A stretch of DNA of 64,000 nt from Bifidobacterium breve (GCA_945878725.1 CAMCTY010000008.1:25709-89708), one strand, 5' to 3'; positions 18,560 through 25,984 are shown, counted from the stretch's first letter. A program made the numbers and translations. The notes: generated by a model from the letters alone, not told the origin.

Positions 18560-19651
18560 ATGACCGAACCGGCGAACTCAGTCGACCTCTTGGCGCGCAC
18601 CGCCGCGCTCGTTGACATCGCGTCGCCGAGTCGCCACGAGCAGGAACTCGTAGACATTCTTGAAGCAGAGCTTCGCTCGAACGTGCATCTTGAAGTCACT
18701 CGGGTAGGCGACAACCTTGTTGCCCGCACCCTCCTCGGTCGCCCACAGAGGCTTATTTTCGCCGGCCATACCGACACGGTTCCTGCCGCCGGCAATGCCG
18801 ACGCGAGGATCGATGGAGATCGACTTTTCGGAGTTGGATCATCGGACATGAAGGGCGGGCTTGTCGTCATGCTCGAACTGGCCCGCACGATGGTCGATCC
18901 GGCGATGGACTGCACGTACGTGTTCTACGCACGCGAAGAAGTTGCGGGCATAGAGAGTGGTCTCGGGGAATTGTTTGAACTGCGACCCGATCTACTCGAA
19001 GGTGACGCCGCGATTCTCGGCGAACCGACAGATGCCCTGATTGAAGCGGGATGCCAGGGAACGCTCCGTTTCCGTATGGTGCTCCGAGGCGCCCGTGCTC
19101 ATACCGCCCGAGCATGGATGGGCCGCAACGCGGTCCATCGACTGGCCGCAGTGCTCCAGATTCTCGACACGTACGAGCCCTGCCGGCCGGTAATTGACGG
19201 GTGCCAGTTCCATGAGGCGCTGCAAGCGGTGGCTGTCGAAGGTGGCGTGGCCGGCAATGTTGTACCGGACAGTGCCGCGGTGACTATCAACTTCCGCTTT
19301 GCTCCGGACCGCACATTGGCTGAGGCCGAAGCCCATGTGCGAGGGCTGTTCGCGTCGTGTCTCGAATCAGACGATTCTCTCGAACTTGTCGATGCCAGCG
19401 ATGCCGCGGCACCTGGACTCGGACATCCGTTGCTCGCGTCGCTTGCCGAGCGGGCCGGGGGCAACGTTCTCGCCAAATTGGGCTGGACGGATGTCGCGCG
19501 TTTCGCCGCTCAGGGAATTCCAGCCGTGAACTTCGGACCGGGAGACAACACGATCGCTCACACCGCCGGCGAATATCTCGATCGGGCACCACTCGAGAAG
19601 GTGTGGTCGGTGGTGCACGCCCTCGTTGCCGAGGGCGTGCCGGCCACCTAA
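18560..19651 (+). CDS. dapE: Succinyl-diaminopimelate desuccinylase DapE
   Basis: Di-zinc M20 peptidase-family enzyme removing succinate to give LL-DAP, the DapF substrate. Metal and catalytic motifs are FAGHTDTVP (His and catalytic Asp), SSDMKGG, YAREEVAG (catalytic Glu and metal Glu), LGEPTD and the C-terminal TIAHTAGEY (His). The dimerisation (lid) domain lies between. I use ATG 18560, with a weak AGG upstream, because an in-frame codon 72 nt earlier would overlap dapD. Converges on lexA with 7 nt between stops. Confidence 0.93.
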   Translation: MTEPANSVDLLARTAALVDIASPSRHEQELVDILEAELRSNVHLEVTRVGDNLVARTLLGRPQRLIFAGHTDTVPAAGNADARIDGDRLFGVGSSDMKGGLVVMLELARTMVDPAMDCTYVFYAREEVAGIESGLGELFELRPDLLEGDAAILGEPTDALIEAGCQGTLRFRMVLRGARAHTARAWMGRNAVHRLAAVLQILDTYEPCRPVIDGCQFHEALQAVAVEGGVAGNVVPDSAAVTINFRFAPDRTLAEAEAHVRGLFASCLESDDSLELVDASDAAAPGLGHPLLASLAERAGGNVLAKLGWTDVARFAAQGIPAVNFGPGDNTIAHTAGEYLDRAPLEKVWSVVHALVAEGVPAT

Positions 19652-19658
19652 AAAGCGC

Positions 19659-20291
19659 CTACAACTTGCGCATCACCGTGACGACCTTGCCGTAGATGGC
19701 AACGTCTTCCGGATTGAACTCCATGGGTTCGAGGCGAGGATTGGCAGGAACCAGAACGATCTTATTGCCATTGCGGGTATAGGTCTTCACCGTGGCTTCA
19801 TCACCGGGAATGCCGGCGATGATGATGTCGCCCTTTTCGGCCGTCACCTGGGCGCGGGAAACGAGATAGTCGCCATCAAAGATTCCGACTTCGATCATCG
19901 AATCACCGCGGACTCGGAGCATGAAGAGCTCCCCGTCACCGCAGAGATCAGTCGGAACCGGAATGATCTCCTCGACGTTGGCCTCGGCCAGAACGTCGGT
20001 GCCGGCCGCGACATCGCCCACAAGGGGGACGTGACGGAACGGACGACGTTCGCCTGAAGCGCCCGAGTTCGGGTCGTAACGCACTTCCATAGCCCGGGGC
20101 TTGGTGGGATCACGGCGCAAGAAACCCAGCTCGTTGAGCCGGTTCAAATGGTTCTGCACACTCGACGGCGACGTAAGGCCAACCGCAGTGCCGATCTCTC
20201 GGACCGATGGCGGATAGCCCCGCTCGGTGATGTGCTGGTCGATGACCTGCAGGATCTGTTCCTGTCGATCGGTGAGGCGGTCGGTACTCAT
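19659..20291 (-). CDS. lexA: SOS repressor LexA
   Basis: Winged-helix repressor of the DNA-damage regulon that cleaves itself when bound to RecA filaments. The N-terminal DNA-binding domain (DRLTDRQEQILQVI, then GYPPSVREIG and TSPSSVQNHL) is followed by the cleavage site Ala-Gly in GDVAAGTDV (about residues 93-94), the nucleophile Ser in RGDSM (about 130) and the catalytic Lys in EATVKTY (about 167). Length 210 is normal. GGAG precedes the ATG by 6 nt. It is divergent from the LysM gene; the region between holds four SOS-box-like sites, consistent with autoregulation. Confidence 0.97.
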   Translation of the reverse strand: MSTDRLTDRQEQILQVIDQHITERGYPPSVREIGTAVGLTSPSSVQNHLNRLNELGFLRRDPTKPRAMEVRYDPNSGASGERRPFRHVPLVGDVAAGTDVLAEANVEEIIPVPTDLCGDGELFMLRVRGDSMIEVGIFDGDYLVSRAQVTAEKGDIIIAGIPGDEATVKTYTRNGNKIVLVPANPRLEPMEFNPEDVAIYGKVVTVMRKL

Positions 20292-20303
20292 GGACGACTC
20301 CGT

Positions 20304-20364
20304 TTTGTCTGAAGGTTTGTCTGAAGGTTTGTCTGAAGGTTTCGCTGAAGGGTTTGTCTGAAGG
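20304..20364 (-). repeat. Five 12-bp repeats in the lexA 5' leader
   Basis: TTTGTCTGAAGG on the + strand (CCTTCAGACAAA in the lexA sense) occurs at 20304, 20316, 20328 and 20353 without mismatch; the unit at 20340 has two changes and is followed by one extra base. The array ends immediately upstream of the lexA ribosome-binding site. Confidence 0.95.
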
Positions 20365-20391
20365 TTTTGGCGGGGGCAGAAGCCCCGGTTC

Positions 20392-20403
20392 GAACAGGTG
20401 TGC
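20392..20403 (-). promoter_or_regulatory. Near-consensus SOS box proximal to lexA
   Basis: GAACAGGTGTGC differs from GAAC-N4-GTTC at one base. It is the closest candidate operator to lexA. Confidence 0.45.
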
Positions 20404-20446
20404 TCCGAACGTGTGTATGACCATAATCCGGGGTCAGCACAGAAGC

Positions 20447-20458
20447 AAACACCCGTTC
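20447..20458 (-). promoter_or_regulatory. Near-consensus SOS box in the lexA/LysM divergent region
   Basis: AAACACCCGTTC differs from GAAC-N4-GTTC at one base; it starts 30 bp before the perfect box at 20477. Confidence 0.45.
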
Positions 20459-20468
20459 GATTTTTGAC

Positions 20469-20497
20469 TTGACATCGAACGGGCGTTCGTGTTGGAT
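20469..20497 (+). promoter_or_regulatory. Promoter of the LysM SOS gene
   Basis: A perfect -35 (TTGACA, 20469-20474) and a weak -10 (TTGGAT, 20492-20497) at 17-bp spacing, with an SOS box inside the spacer. This is the same arrangement as in the recA promoter. Confidence 0.6.
20477..20488 (+). promoter_or_regulatory. SOS box (LexA operator), perfect, inside the LysM-gene promoter
   Basis: GAACGGGCGTTC matches GAAC-N4-GTTC exactly. Confidence 0.9.
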
Positions 20498-20509
20498 GGA
20501 TCTACAAGC

Positions 20510-20521
20510 GAACAGCTGTTC
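20510..20521 (+). promoter_or_regulatory. SOS box (LexA operator), perfect, downstream of the promoter
   Basis: GAACAGCTGTTC, a full 12-bp palindrome, 33 bp (start to start) after the preceding box. Confidence 0.9.
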
Positions 20522-20583
20522 GCCCCCCGAATCATCCCAGTCCAGCCAGCCCAGTCCAGCCCGCCAAGTCAGTCCAACCGGGA

Positions 20584-20606
20584 CTGTCACACCCCTTGTG
20601 GAGAAT
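20584..20606 (+). promoter_or_regulatory. Second copy of the damage-type promoter motif, before the LysM gene
   Basis: CTGTCACAC, 8 nt, GAGAAT. It repeats the recA-leader motif at 8961 (CTGTCACACCCC is identical in both). The -10 half is imperfect (lacks the first T), but it would place transcription start at about ATG 20614. Confidence 0.4.
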
Positions 20607-20613
20607 GATCCCC

Positions 20614-21081
20614 ATGGCAGCGATCCTCAACCCCTCAACCATTCCCGCCCCCTGGAACCTCGAGTCCGAGCGGGCCCTTCGTCCCCAACTTTGTCTCGTG
20701 GCCCCCCATGTTGCTGGGCCTCACTCCGCCGATCGGCATGCAATGGTCCGTCGACCACTGCGCTCGATTGCCGGTGGTCTCGGCTTAGCGCTCCTCGTCT
20801 CTTTCGCTGTCATCGGGGTACTCAACCTCCTCGGCGCCGACGCTGCCGCCTCCGGGCCGGTGTCGACCGCTGCAGCCACCCACCCGGCCGGTGCCGGTGC
20901 CCACACCTCGTCGGCGCCGGTCGAGGTGGTTGTTCAACCAGGCGACACGTTGTGGTCAATTGCCCGCCGTCTCCAGCCCAGCGGTGATGTACGTCAACTT
21001 GTGGATCGTCTCGCGTCGCGAGCCGGTGGCGCGGCGGTGGCCTCCGGGCAGCGTCTCGACATCACCGGACTCGGCGACTGA
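20614..21081 (+). CDS. LysM-domain membrane protein, SOS cell-division inhibitor position (Rv2719c/ChiZ-like)
   Basis: A 155-residue protein with a cytoplasmic N-terminus, one membrane helix (about residues 48-70, IAGGLGLALLVSFAVIGVLN), an Ala/Thr/Pro linker, and a C-terminal peptidoglycan-binding LysM domain starting VVVQPGDTLWSIARRL. Divergent lexA and downstream nrdR match the Mycobacterium order lexA-Rv2719c-nrdR, where the LysM protein (ChiZ) affects division under DNA damage. Two perfect SOS boxes and a second damage-type motif precede it. ATG 20614 has GGAG 10 nt upstream; upstream in-frame starts at 20596 and 20605 exist. Hydrolase activity cannot be seen in the sequence. Confidence 0.85.
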   Translation: MAAILNPSTIPAPWNLESERALRPQLCLVAPHVAGPHSADRHAMVRRPLRSIAGGLGLALLVSFAVIGVLNLLGADAAASGPVSTAAATHPAGAGAHTSSAPVEVVVQPGDTLWSIARRLQPSGDVRQLVDRLASRAGGAAVASGQRLDITGLGD

Positions 21082-21139
21082 GTCAGGATTTCCATGAACG
21101 TGCTCAGTTCGCAAGGACTATGGGCACTAACTTCCGGTG

Positions 21140-21607
21140 GTGCGTTGTCCCACATGTGCCCATCTCGACGACAAGGTTGTCGATTCGCGCCAGGCAGACG
21201 ACGGCTCGGCCATTCGACGCCGACGCGAATGTCTCGGTTGCGGGGTCCGCTTCAATACTTTCGAACGGTTGGAAGAAATTCCGTTGACGGTTCTGAAGCG
21301 ATCAGGAGATCGGGTTCCGTTCGATCGTTCGAAAATTGTCCGGGGGATAGCCTCGGCGGCCAAGGGACGTCCGGTCGACGAAGCGATTATCGACGCAGCA
21401 GCCGCCGATCTGGAGGAGGAGCTTCGATTGCTCGGTCCCGAGGTGACGAGCGAGCAGGTGGGCCTGGCCGTGCTCGAATGTCTCCGGGAACTCGATCAGG
21501 TCGCCTATGTGCGATTCGCCAGTGTTTACAAGGACTTCGACGATCCTGCCGACTTCCAAAGAGAGATCCGGCTACTCACCAAAGCGACGGAGCCCAAGCG
21601 TCACTGA
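21140..21607 (+). CDS. nrdR: Transcriptional repressor NrdR
   Basis: Nucleotide-sensing repressor of ribonucleotide reductase genes. The N-terminal zinc ribbon has CPTC (from residue 3) and CLGCGVRF (around 30-37), followed by FNTFERLE and an ATP-cone domain with VLKRSGDRVPFDRSKI. Length 155 is normal. Two adjacent GTG codons can start it; I choose 21140 because it gives MRCPTC, the usual NrdR start, and lies 6 nt after TAACTT, consistent with a leaderless transcript. Its target sites are seen 1.2 kb downstream before nrdJ. Confidence 0.95.
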   Translation: MRCPTCAHLDDKVVDSRQADDGSAIRRRRECLGCGVRFNTFERLEEIPLTVLKRSGDRVPFDRSKIVRGIASAAKGRPVDEAIIDAAAADLEEELRLLGPEVTSEQVGLAVLECLRELDQVAYVRFASVYKDFDDPADFQREIRLLTKATEPKRH

Positions 21608-21615
21608 GCGTGCGG

Positions 21616-22365
21616 TCACCGGTCTCGCAGAGCCTGAATGAACAGATAGCCGTCTTGTTCCAGAACCCGGTTGATTCTCATGTGGGCCGGGGGATATCCG
21701 CCGTTGGCCGCGCTAACAGCGACCCGATCGGAATTGCCGACAACGAGCATTGGTGCGATCGATTGGCACCATTCGTCAACGAGATCGGCGGCAAGCATCT
21801 GGCCGTTCAGCGTCGGTCCACCCTCACACAGCACCGTCCCGATTCCGATGGCATCAAGATGCGCCATGGCCGATCGAAGGTCGACGGTGGTTTCACCGCA
21901 GGAAACGATCTCGGCGACGCCGGCGAACGCAGCGACGGTTTTGGCCGGAGCCGTGCTGGTCGTGAAAACGATCGGAGGTTCAATCGATTCGGTGAACATC
22001 GTCCCGGTCGGATCGAGATCGAGCCGCCCCGAGACGAGGACGAGCCGCGGTGGTCCGCTCTGCCCCCGGGAGTTCCGTGCTGCACGAGCAGCATCGTCAA
22101 GTTTCACGGGTCCGTACGTCTCGACTCGGGCCGTTCCGGCTCCGACGAGAATGGCGTCGGGCAGCGCTCTGAGGGCACGGAAAACAGCCTTATCGGCCGG
22201 CCCACCCAGGCCCCCGGATTTGCCATCGAGGGCTGTTGCTCCATCAAGGCTCGCGATCATGTTGACCAGAACCCACGGACGCCCCGATGGTTTCGGTCGA
22301 GCATCGAGGGCATACGTCGAGAGCGGATCGATCTCCTCGAGAGGGATAGGCAGAATCTGGCGCAC
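21616..22365 (-). CDS. RibD C-terminal/dihydrofolate-reductase-like reductase
   Basis: A 249-residue single-domain protein of the RibD_C family, NADPH-dependent reductases related to the pyrimidine reductase of riboflavin synthesis. Visible motifs are VLVNMIASLDGATAL, DAILVGAGTARVE, the GGPTLNGQML segment that binds cofactor/substrate, and a C-terminal hydrophobic strand. No deaminase domain is attached. Actinobacteria carry several such stand-alone proteins, some unrelated to riboflavin, so the substrate is uncertain. It converges with nrdR with 8 nt between the stops. Confidence 0.85.
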   Translation of the reverse strand: MRQILPIPLEEIDPLSTYALDARPKPSGRPWVLVNMIASLDGATALDGKSGGLGGPADKAVFRALRALPDAILVGAGTARVETYGPVKLDDAARAARNSRGQSGPPRLVLVSGRLDLDPTGTMFTESIEPPIVFTTSTAPAKTVAAFAGVAEIVSCGETTVDLRSAMAHLDAIGIGTVLCEGGPTLNGQMLAADLVDEWCQSIAPMLVVGNSDRVAVSAANGGYPPAHMRINRVLEQDGYLFIQALRDR

Positions 22366-22430
22366 GGCCCCACGCTAGGGCGTTGGCCGGTGCAGTCAAC
22401 CCGTCCATGTCGGCACCCCCTCTCGATCCC

Positions 22431-22503
22431 TGTGGACAAACCCACGCGAAATCCACCGGATATCCACCCGAAATCCACATGGTTATGCCCCTAGCGATCC
22501 ACA
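22431..22503. promoter_or_regulatory. Cluster of DnaA-box-like sequences upstream of nrdJ
   Basis: TGTGGACAA at 22431-22439 is the exact complement of the actinobacterial DnaA box TTGTCCACA. It is followed by AAATCCACC (22449), ATATCCACC (22460), AAATCCACA (22471) and CGATCCACA (22495), all in the + orientation. The three middle ones are spaced exactly 11 bp apart. Confidence 0.55.
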
Positions 22504-22727
22504 GGGGGCCTTCCGTATCTTTCTGCTTGGGTGCAGCGCTGCGGCGGTGACGACGGACGGTGGTTCGGCGTTCTGGCGTACTTCGCTGGCAGGACGACTC
22601 CTTGGGTGGGTGTTTGTAACTCGCTCTACCTGGCGTCTCCGCCGCAGCAGCTCACCCGCCAGTCGAGTTTCGACGGCACTCCGCTCTCCAGTAACCCTCT
22701 CACCAGCACCTTTGGGCACGGCCCAGA
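22504..22727. other. Non-coding stretch with no recognised feature
   Basis: About 220 bp between the DnaA-like cluster and the nrdJ promoter. I see no tRNA, no cobalamin-riboswitch core and no protein with recognisable motifs on either strand. Confidence 0.5.
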
Positions 22728-22742
22728 ATTGTTCGAAACAAT
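22728..22742. promoter_or_regulatory. Palindrome just upstream of the nrdJ -35
   Basis: ATTGTTCGAAACAAT: two 6-bp arms around CGA, ending 2 bp before the -35 hexamer. The position would suit an activator. The binding protein is unknown. Confidence 0.5.
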
Positions 22743-22744
22743 CG

Positions 22745-22774
22745 TTGACACGGGTGGAATTACTCTGCTGTAAT
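22745..22774 (+). promoter_or_regulatory. nrdJ promoter (-35 TTGACA, -10 TGTAAT)
   Basis: A perfect -35 (22745-22750) and a 5/6 -10 (22769-22774) at 18-bp spacing. Predicted start near 22781, inside the first NrdR box, giving a leader of about 285 nt. Confidence 0.75.
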
Positions 22775-22775
22775 T

Positions 22776-22791
22776 CCACGACATCTTGTGG
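22776..22791 (+). promoter_or_regulatory. NrdR box 1
   Basis: CCACGACATCTTGTGG, close to the 16-bp NrdR palindrome consensus (ACACAAWATATWGTGT). It begins 1 bp after the -10 element. Confidence 0.75.
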
Positions 22792-22817
22792 CCCAGACGG
22801 CGCAGGCACTATCTCGA

Positions 22818-22833
22818 ACACGACATCTTGTGT
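22818..22833 (+). promoter_or_regulatory. NrdR box 2
   Basis: ACACGACATCTTGTGT, with both outer quartets (ACAC/GTGT) perfect. It starts 42 bp after box 1, i.e. four helical turns, the kind of spacing seen for paired NrdR boxes. Confidence 0.8.
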
Positions 22834-22866
22834 TTGCCCGAATTGCCCCCATTTACCCGGATTCCG

Positions 22867-22905
22867 GGGAATGTTTTCCGGGAATGTTTCCCGGGAATGC
22901 AGGGC
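22867..22905 (+). repeat. Three 13-bp repeats in the nrdJ leader
   Basis: GGGAATG starts at 22867, 22880 and 22893, exactly 13 bp apart; intervening bases (TTTTCC, TTTCCC) are nearly the same in the first two units. Confidence 0.85.
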
Positions 22906-23001
22906 TGACCAGCACAACAGGCGTCACCCGATCCAGATTCACCAGTTCCCGGGGTCTCCGGAATCGGAACCCTCAGCACTCAAGCACCTAGCAGCACTAA
23001 C

Positions 23002-23036
23002 GCACCCAGCACCCAGCACCCAGCACCAAGCACCCA
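23002..23036 (+). repeat. Five 7-bp repeats (GCACCCA) in the nrdJ leader
   Basis: GCACCCA five times head to tail (the fourth unit has one change), preceded by looser copies from about 22976. The array ends 14 nt before the nrdJ ribosome-binding site. Confidence 0.9.
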
Positions 23037-23066
23037 AGATTCAGTTAACTAGCGGAGGACTTCAAC

Positions 23067-25877
23067 ATGGCTCTGGCCCAAGATCAGGCTGGCATCGGCA
23101 TCGGCCGGTACTTCACCACCGGCGAAATGCATCCCTACGACATGGTCGAGTGGGAGCGTCGCGATGCCCGTATTTCCAACTGGAAGACGGGCGAGATCGC
23201 GTTCGAACAGCTTGGGGTCGAGTTCCCCGTTGGCTGGTCCCTCAACGCCACCAACATCGTGTCGCAGAAGTACTTCCGCGGCACTCCTGGTACCGACGAG
23301 CGCGAATGGTCGCTCAAGCAGGTTGCCGATCGCGTCGTCGACACGATCACCGACTGGGGAATCCGCGACGGTTACTTCATCGATGACGACGAGGCCAAGG
23401 CGTTCTCCGACGAACTGAAGTACCTCATCATCACCCAGCGCGCTGCTTTCAACTCACCGGTGTGGTTCAACATCGGCGTCCCGGGTGTTCCGCAGCAGGC
23501 GTCAGCGTGCTTCATCCTCTCGGTCGAAGATCGCATGAGCTCGATCCTCAACTGGTACGTCGAGGAAGGCACGATCTTTAAGGGCGGCTCGGGAGCCGGC
23601 ATCAACCTCTCCCGCATTCGTTCCTCCAAGGAATTCCTCAAGGGCGGCGGAACTGCATCCGGTCCCGTGAGCTTCATGCGTGGCGCCGATGCGTCAGCCG
23701 GAACCATCAAGTCGGGTGGCAAGACCCGCCGCGCCGCCAAGATGGTCATCCTCAACGTCGACCATCCCGACGTGGAAGAGTTCATCTGGTGCAAGAGCCG
23801 TGAAGAGAAGAAGGCCCGTGCGCTGCGCGACGCCGGCTTCGACATGGATCTCGATGGTGCTGACATCACGTCAATCCAGTACCAGAACGCCAACAACTCG
23901 GTTCGAGTCACCGACGAATTCATGCAAGCCGTCGTTGACGACACCGACTGGCATCTGCGTGCCGTGTACGACGGTGCGATCGTCAAGACCATGAAGGCCC
24001 GCGATCTGATGCGTCAGATCTCGCAGGCAACCTGGGAGTGCGCCGATCCCGGCATGCAGTTCGACACCACGATCAACCATTGGCACACCGCGGCCAACAC
24101 CGGTCGGATCAATGGTTCGAACCCGTGCTCGGAATACATGCACATCGACAATTCGGCCTGCAACCTCGCCAGCCTCAACCTGCTCACGTTCCTCGATGAC
24201 ACCGACACGTTCGACATCGAGGCCTATCGCAACACGATCGAGATCGTGTTCACGGCGCAGGAGATCCTCGTCGGAAACGCCGATTACCCGACTGAGCCCA
24301 TCGGCGAGAACTCCCGTCGATTCCGTCAGCTCGGTCTTGGCTACGCCAACATCGGCGCCCTACTGATGGCTCTCGGCCTTCCGTACGATTCCGACGAAGG
24401 CCGTGCCCTCGCCGGTGCGCTTACATCGCTCATGACCGGTCACGCCTACGCCACGTCGGCCCGTACGGCCGCCCGCATGGGTCCGTTCGCCGGCTACGCC
24501 GAGAACCAGGAGCACATGCTCCGGGTGCTCGACCAGCATCGGGCTGCGGCGTCAAGCATCGACGAGACACTCGTGCCCGCCGATCTTTTGTCGGCAGCCC
24601 AGAAGTCATGGGATGACGCATGCGAACTCGCCGCCCAGGTGGGCGTGCGCAACTCGCAGGCATCGGTGCTCGCCCCGACCGGCACCATCGGTCTGATGAT
24701 GGACTGTGACACCACCGGCGTCGAGCCCGACCTCGGTCTGGTCAAGATGAAGAAGCTCGTCGGCGGCGGCACGATGACGATCGTCAACCAGACGATTCCG
24801 CGTGCGCTCGTCCGTCTCGGCTACGCCCCGGACGAAATCGACGCCATCGTTGCGTACATCAACGAGAACATGTCGATCCTCGGCGCACCGCACATCAAGG
24901 CCGAGCACATCCCCGTGTTCGCTTGCTCGATGGGCGACAACACCATTCATTACTCGGGTCATCTCCGCATGATGGGTGCCTGTCAGCCGTTCATCTCGGG
25001 TGCCATTTCCAAGACCGTGAACCTTCCGCAGGAAGTCACTGTTGAAGAGGTCGAGCAACTTCACATCGATGCATGGAGACTCGGCATCAAGGCTGTTGCC
25101 GTCTACCGCGACAACTGCAAGGTGGCCCAGCCGCTTTCAGCCTCGAAGAAGGGCGACGACGACGTCGACACCGGCATGACTGCCGAAGGCGCCGGATCAA
25201 TCGACAAGATCATCGAGAAGATTGTCGAGAAGGTCATCTACGAGCCGGTCCGTCAGAAGCTTCCCCGCACCCGCGTGTCGCGCACCTTCGAGTTCCGCGT
25301 CGCCGATTGCAAGGGCTTCGTCACGGTTGGCGAGTACGAAGACGGTCGCCCCGGCGAGATCTTCGTCCGGGTGTCGAAGCAGGGTTCGACCCTTGCCGGC
25401 ATCATGGATGCCTTCGCCATCTCGGTGAGTCATGGCCTGCAGTACGGCGTTCCGTTGCGCAGCTTCATCGATGCGTTTACGGGTATGCGTTTCGAGCCCG
25501 CCGGCATGACCGACGATCCCGATATTCGCATCGCCAACTCACTCATGGACTACTTGTTCCGCCGCATGGCGATCGAGTATCTCTCCCCGGCAGAGCGTGC
25601 GGAACTCAACATCCTCACGACCGCCGAGCGCATGCAGCCGACGCTTCCTGGTGTTGAAGACTCCATTATCGAAACCCGTCAGGGTTCGGAAATGCCGTCG
25701 GATCCGCCGTCGATCGAATCGGTCACCACGCTGATGTCCGAGACCACCCGCACGATCGTCTCGGAAACCCGAATCAACCACGACGCACCGATGTGTATGC
25801 AGTGCGGCGTCACGATGCAACGGGCCGGCAGTTGCCACGCCTGCCCGTCATGTGGAACAACCAGCGGTTGCAGCTGA
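23067..25877 (+). CDS. nrdJ: Vitamin B12-dependent ribonucleotide reductase (class II)
   Basis: Makes deoxyribonucleotides using an adenosylcobalamin radical. The 936-residue protein has the class II layout: a substrate-loop Cys in QQASACFILS, GGSGAGINLS, the active-site cysteine triad region NPCSEYMHIDNSACNLASLN (about residues 352-371), APTGTIG, and a C-terminal redox tail with paired cysteines in MCMQCG and HACPSCG. GCGGAGG lies 8 nt before ATG 23067. The control region has paired NrdR boxes, a strong promoter and DnaA-like boxes. No class I reductase genes are in this window. Confidence 0.97.
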   Translation: MALAQDQAGIGIGRYFTTGEMHPYDMVEWERRDARISNWKTGEIAFEQLGVEFPVGWSLNATNIVSQKYFRGTPGTDEREWSLKQVADRVVDTITDWGIRDGYFIDDDEAKAFSDELKYLIITQRAAFNSPVWFNIGVPGVPQQASACFILSVEDRMSSILNWYVEEGTIFKGGSGAGINLSRIRSSKEFLKGGGTASGPVSFMRGADASAGTIKSGGKTRRAAKMVILNVDHPDVEEFIWCKSREEKKARALRDAGFDMDLDGADITSIQYQNANNSVRVTDEFMQAVVDDTDWHLRAVYDGAIVKTMKARDLMRQISQATWECADPGMQFDTTINHWHTAANTGRINGSNPCSEYMHIDNSACNLASLNLLTFLDDTDTFDIEAYRNTIEIVFTAQEILVGNADYPTEPIGENSRRFRQLGLGYANIGALLMALGLPYDSDEGRALAGALTSLMTGHAYATSARTAARMGPFAGYAENQEHMLRVLDQHRAAASSIDETLVPADLLSAAQKSWDDACELAAQVGVRNSQASVLAPTGTIGLMMDCDTTGVEPDLGLVKMKKLVGGGTMTIVNQTIPRALVRLGYAPDEIDAIVAYINENMSILGAPHIKAEHIPVFACSMGDNTIHYSGHLRMMGACQPFISGAISKTVNLPQEVTVEEVEQLHIDAWRLGIKAVAVYRDNCKVAQPLSASKKGDDDVDTGMTAEGAGSIDKIIEKIVEKVIYEPVRQKLPRTRVSRTFEFRVADCKGFVTVGEYEDGRPGEIFVRVSKQGSTLAGIMDAFAISVSHGLQYGVPLRSFIDAFTGMRFEPAGMTDDPDIRIANSLMDYLFRRMAIEYLSPAERAELNILTTAERMQPTLPGVEDSIIETRQGSEMPSDPPSIESVTTLMSETTRTIVSETRINHDAPMCMQCGVTMQRAGSCHACPSCGTTSGCS

Positions 25878-25902
25878 AGCCCTGACGTTCCCGCAGTTCG
25901 AT

Positions 25903-25932
25903 CGAAGGCCCGGGCACTTGCCCGGGCCTTCG
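25903..25932 (+). terminator. Terminator after nrdJ
   Basis: Perfect 13-bp stem CGAAGGCCCGGGC with ACTT loop, 26 nt after the stop, followed by a short T-containing stretch. The same stem recurs at 59835. Confidence 0.9.
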
Positions 25933-25984
25933 TCGTTTATGGCCGGCAGTGACTTGCTGGCCGTCGAGGTTCATGCCCGCAGGC

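Noticed and set aside
21094..22494. A 466-codon plus-strand frame covering nrdR and the RibD-like gene
   Set aside because: It overlaps two well-supported genes in other frames and its sequence is Arg/Ser/Gly-rich low complexity, as expected for a shadow in GC-rich DNA.
22483..22917. A 144-codon minus-strand open frame upstream of nrdJ
   Set aside because: It runs across the DnaA-like boxes, the nrdJ promoter and both NrdR boxes, has no ribosome-binding site and no recognisable motif. Regulatory DNA is the better reading.
22775..23066. Adenosylcobalamin riboswitch in the nrdJ leader
   Set aside because: Expected for some B12-linked genes, but I do not find the conserved B12-box or core helices. 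The leader is mostly short tandem repeats.
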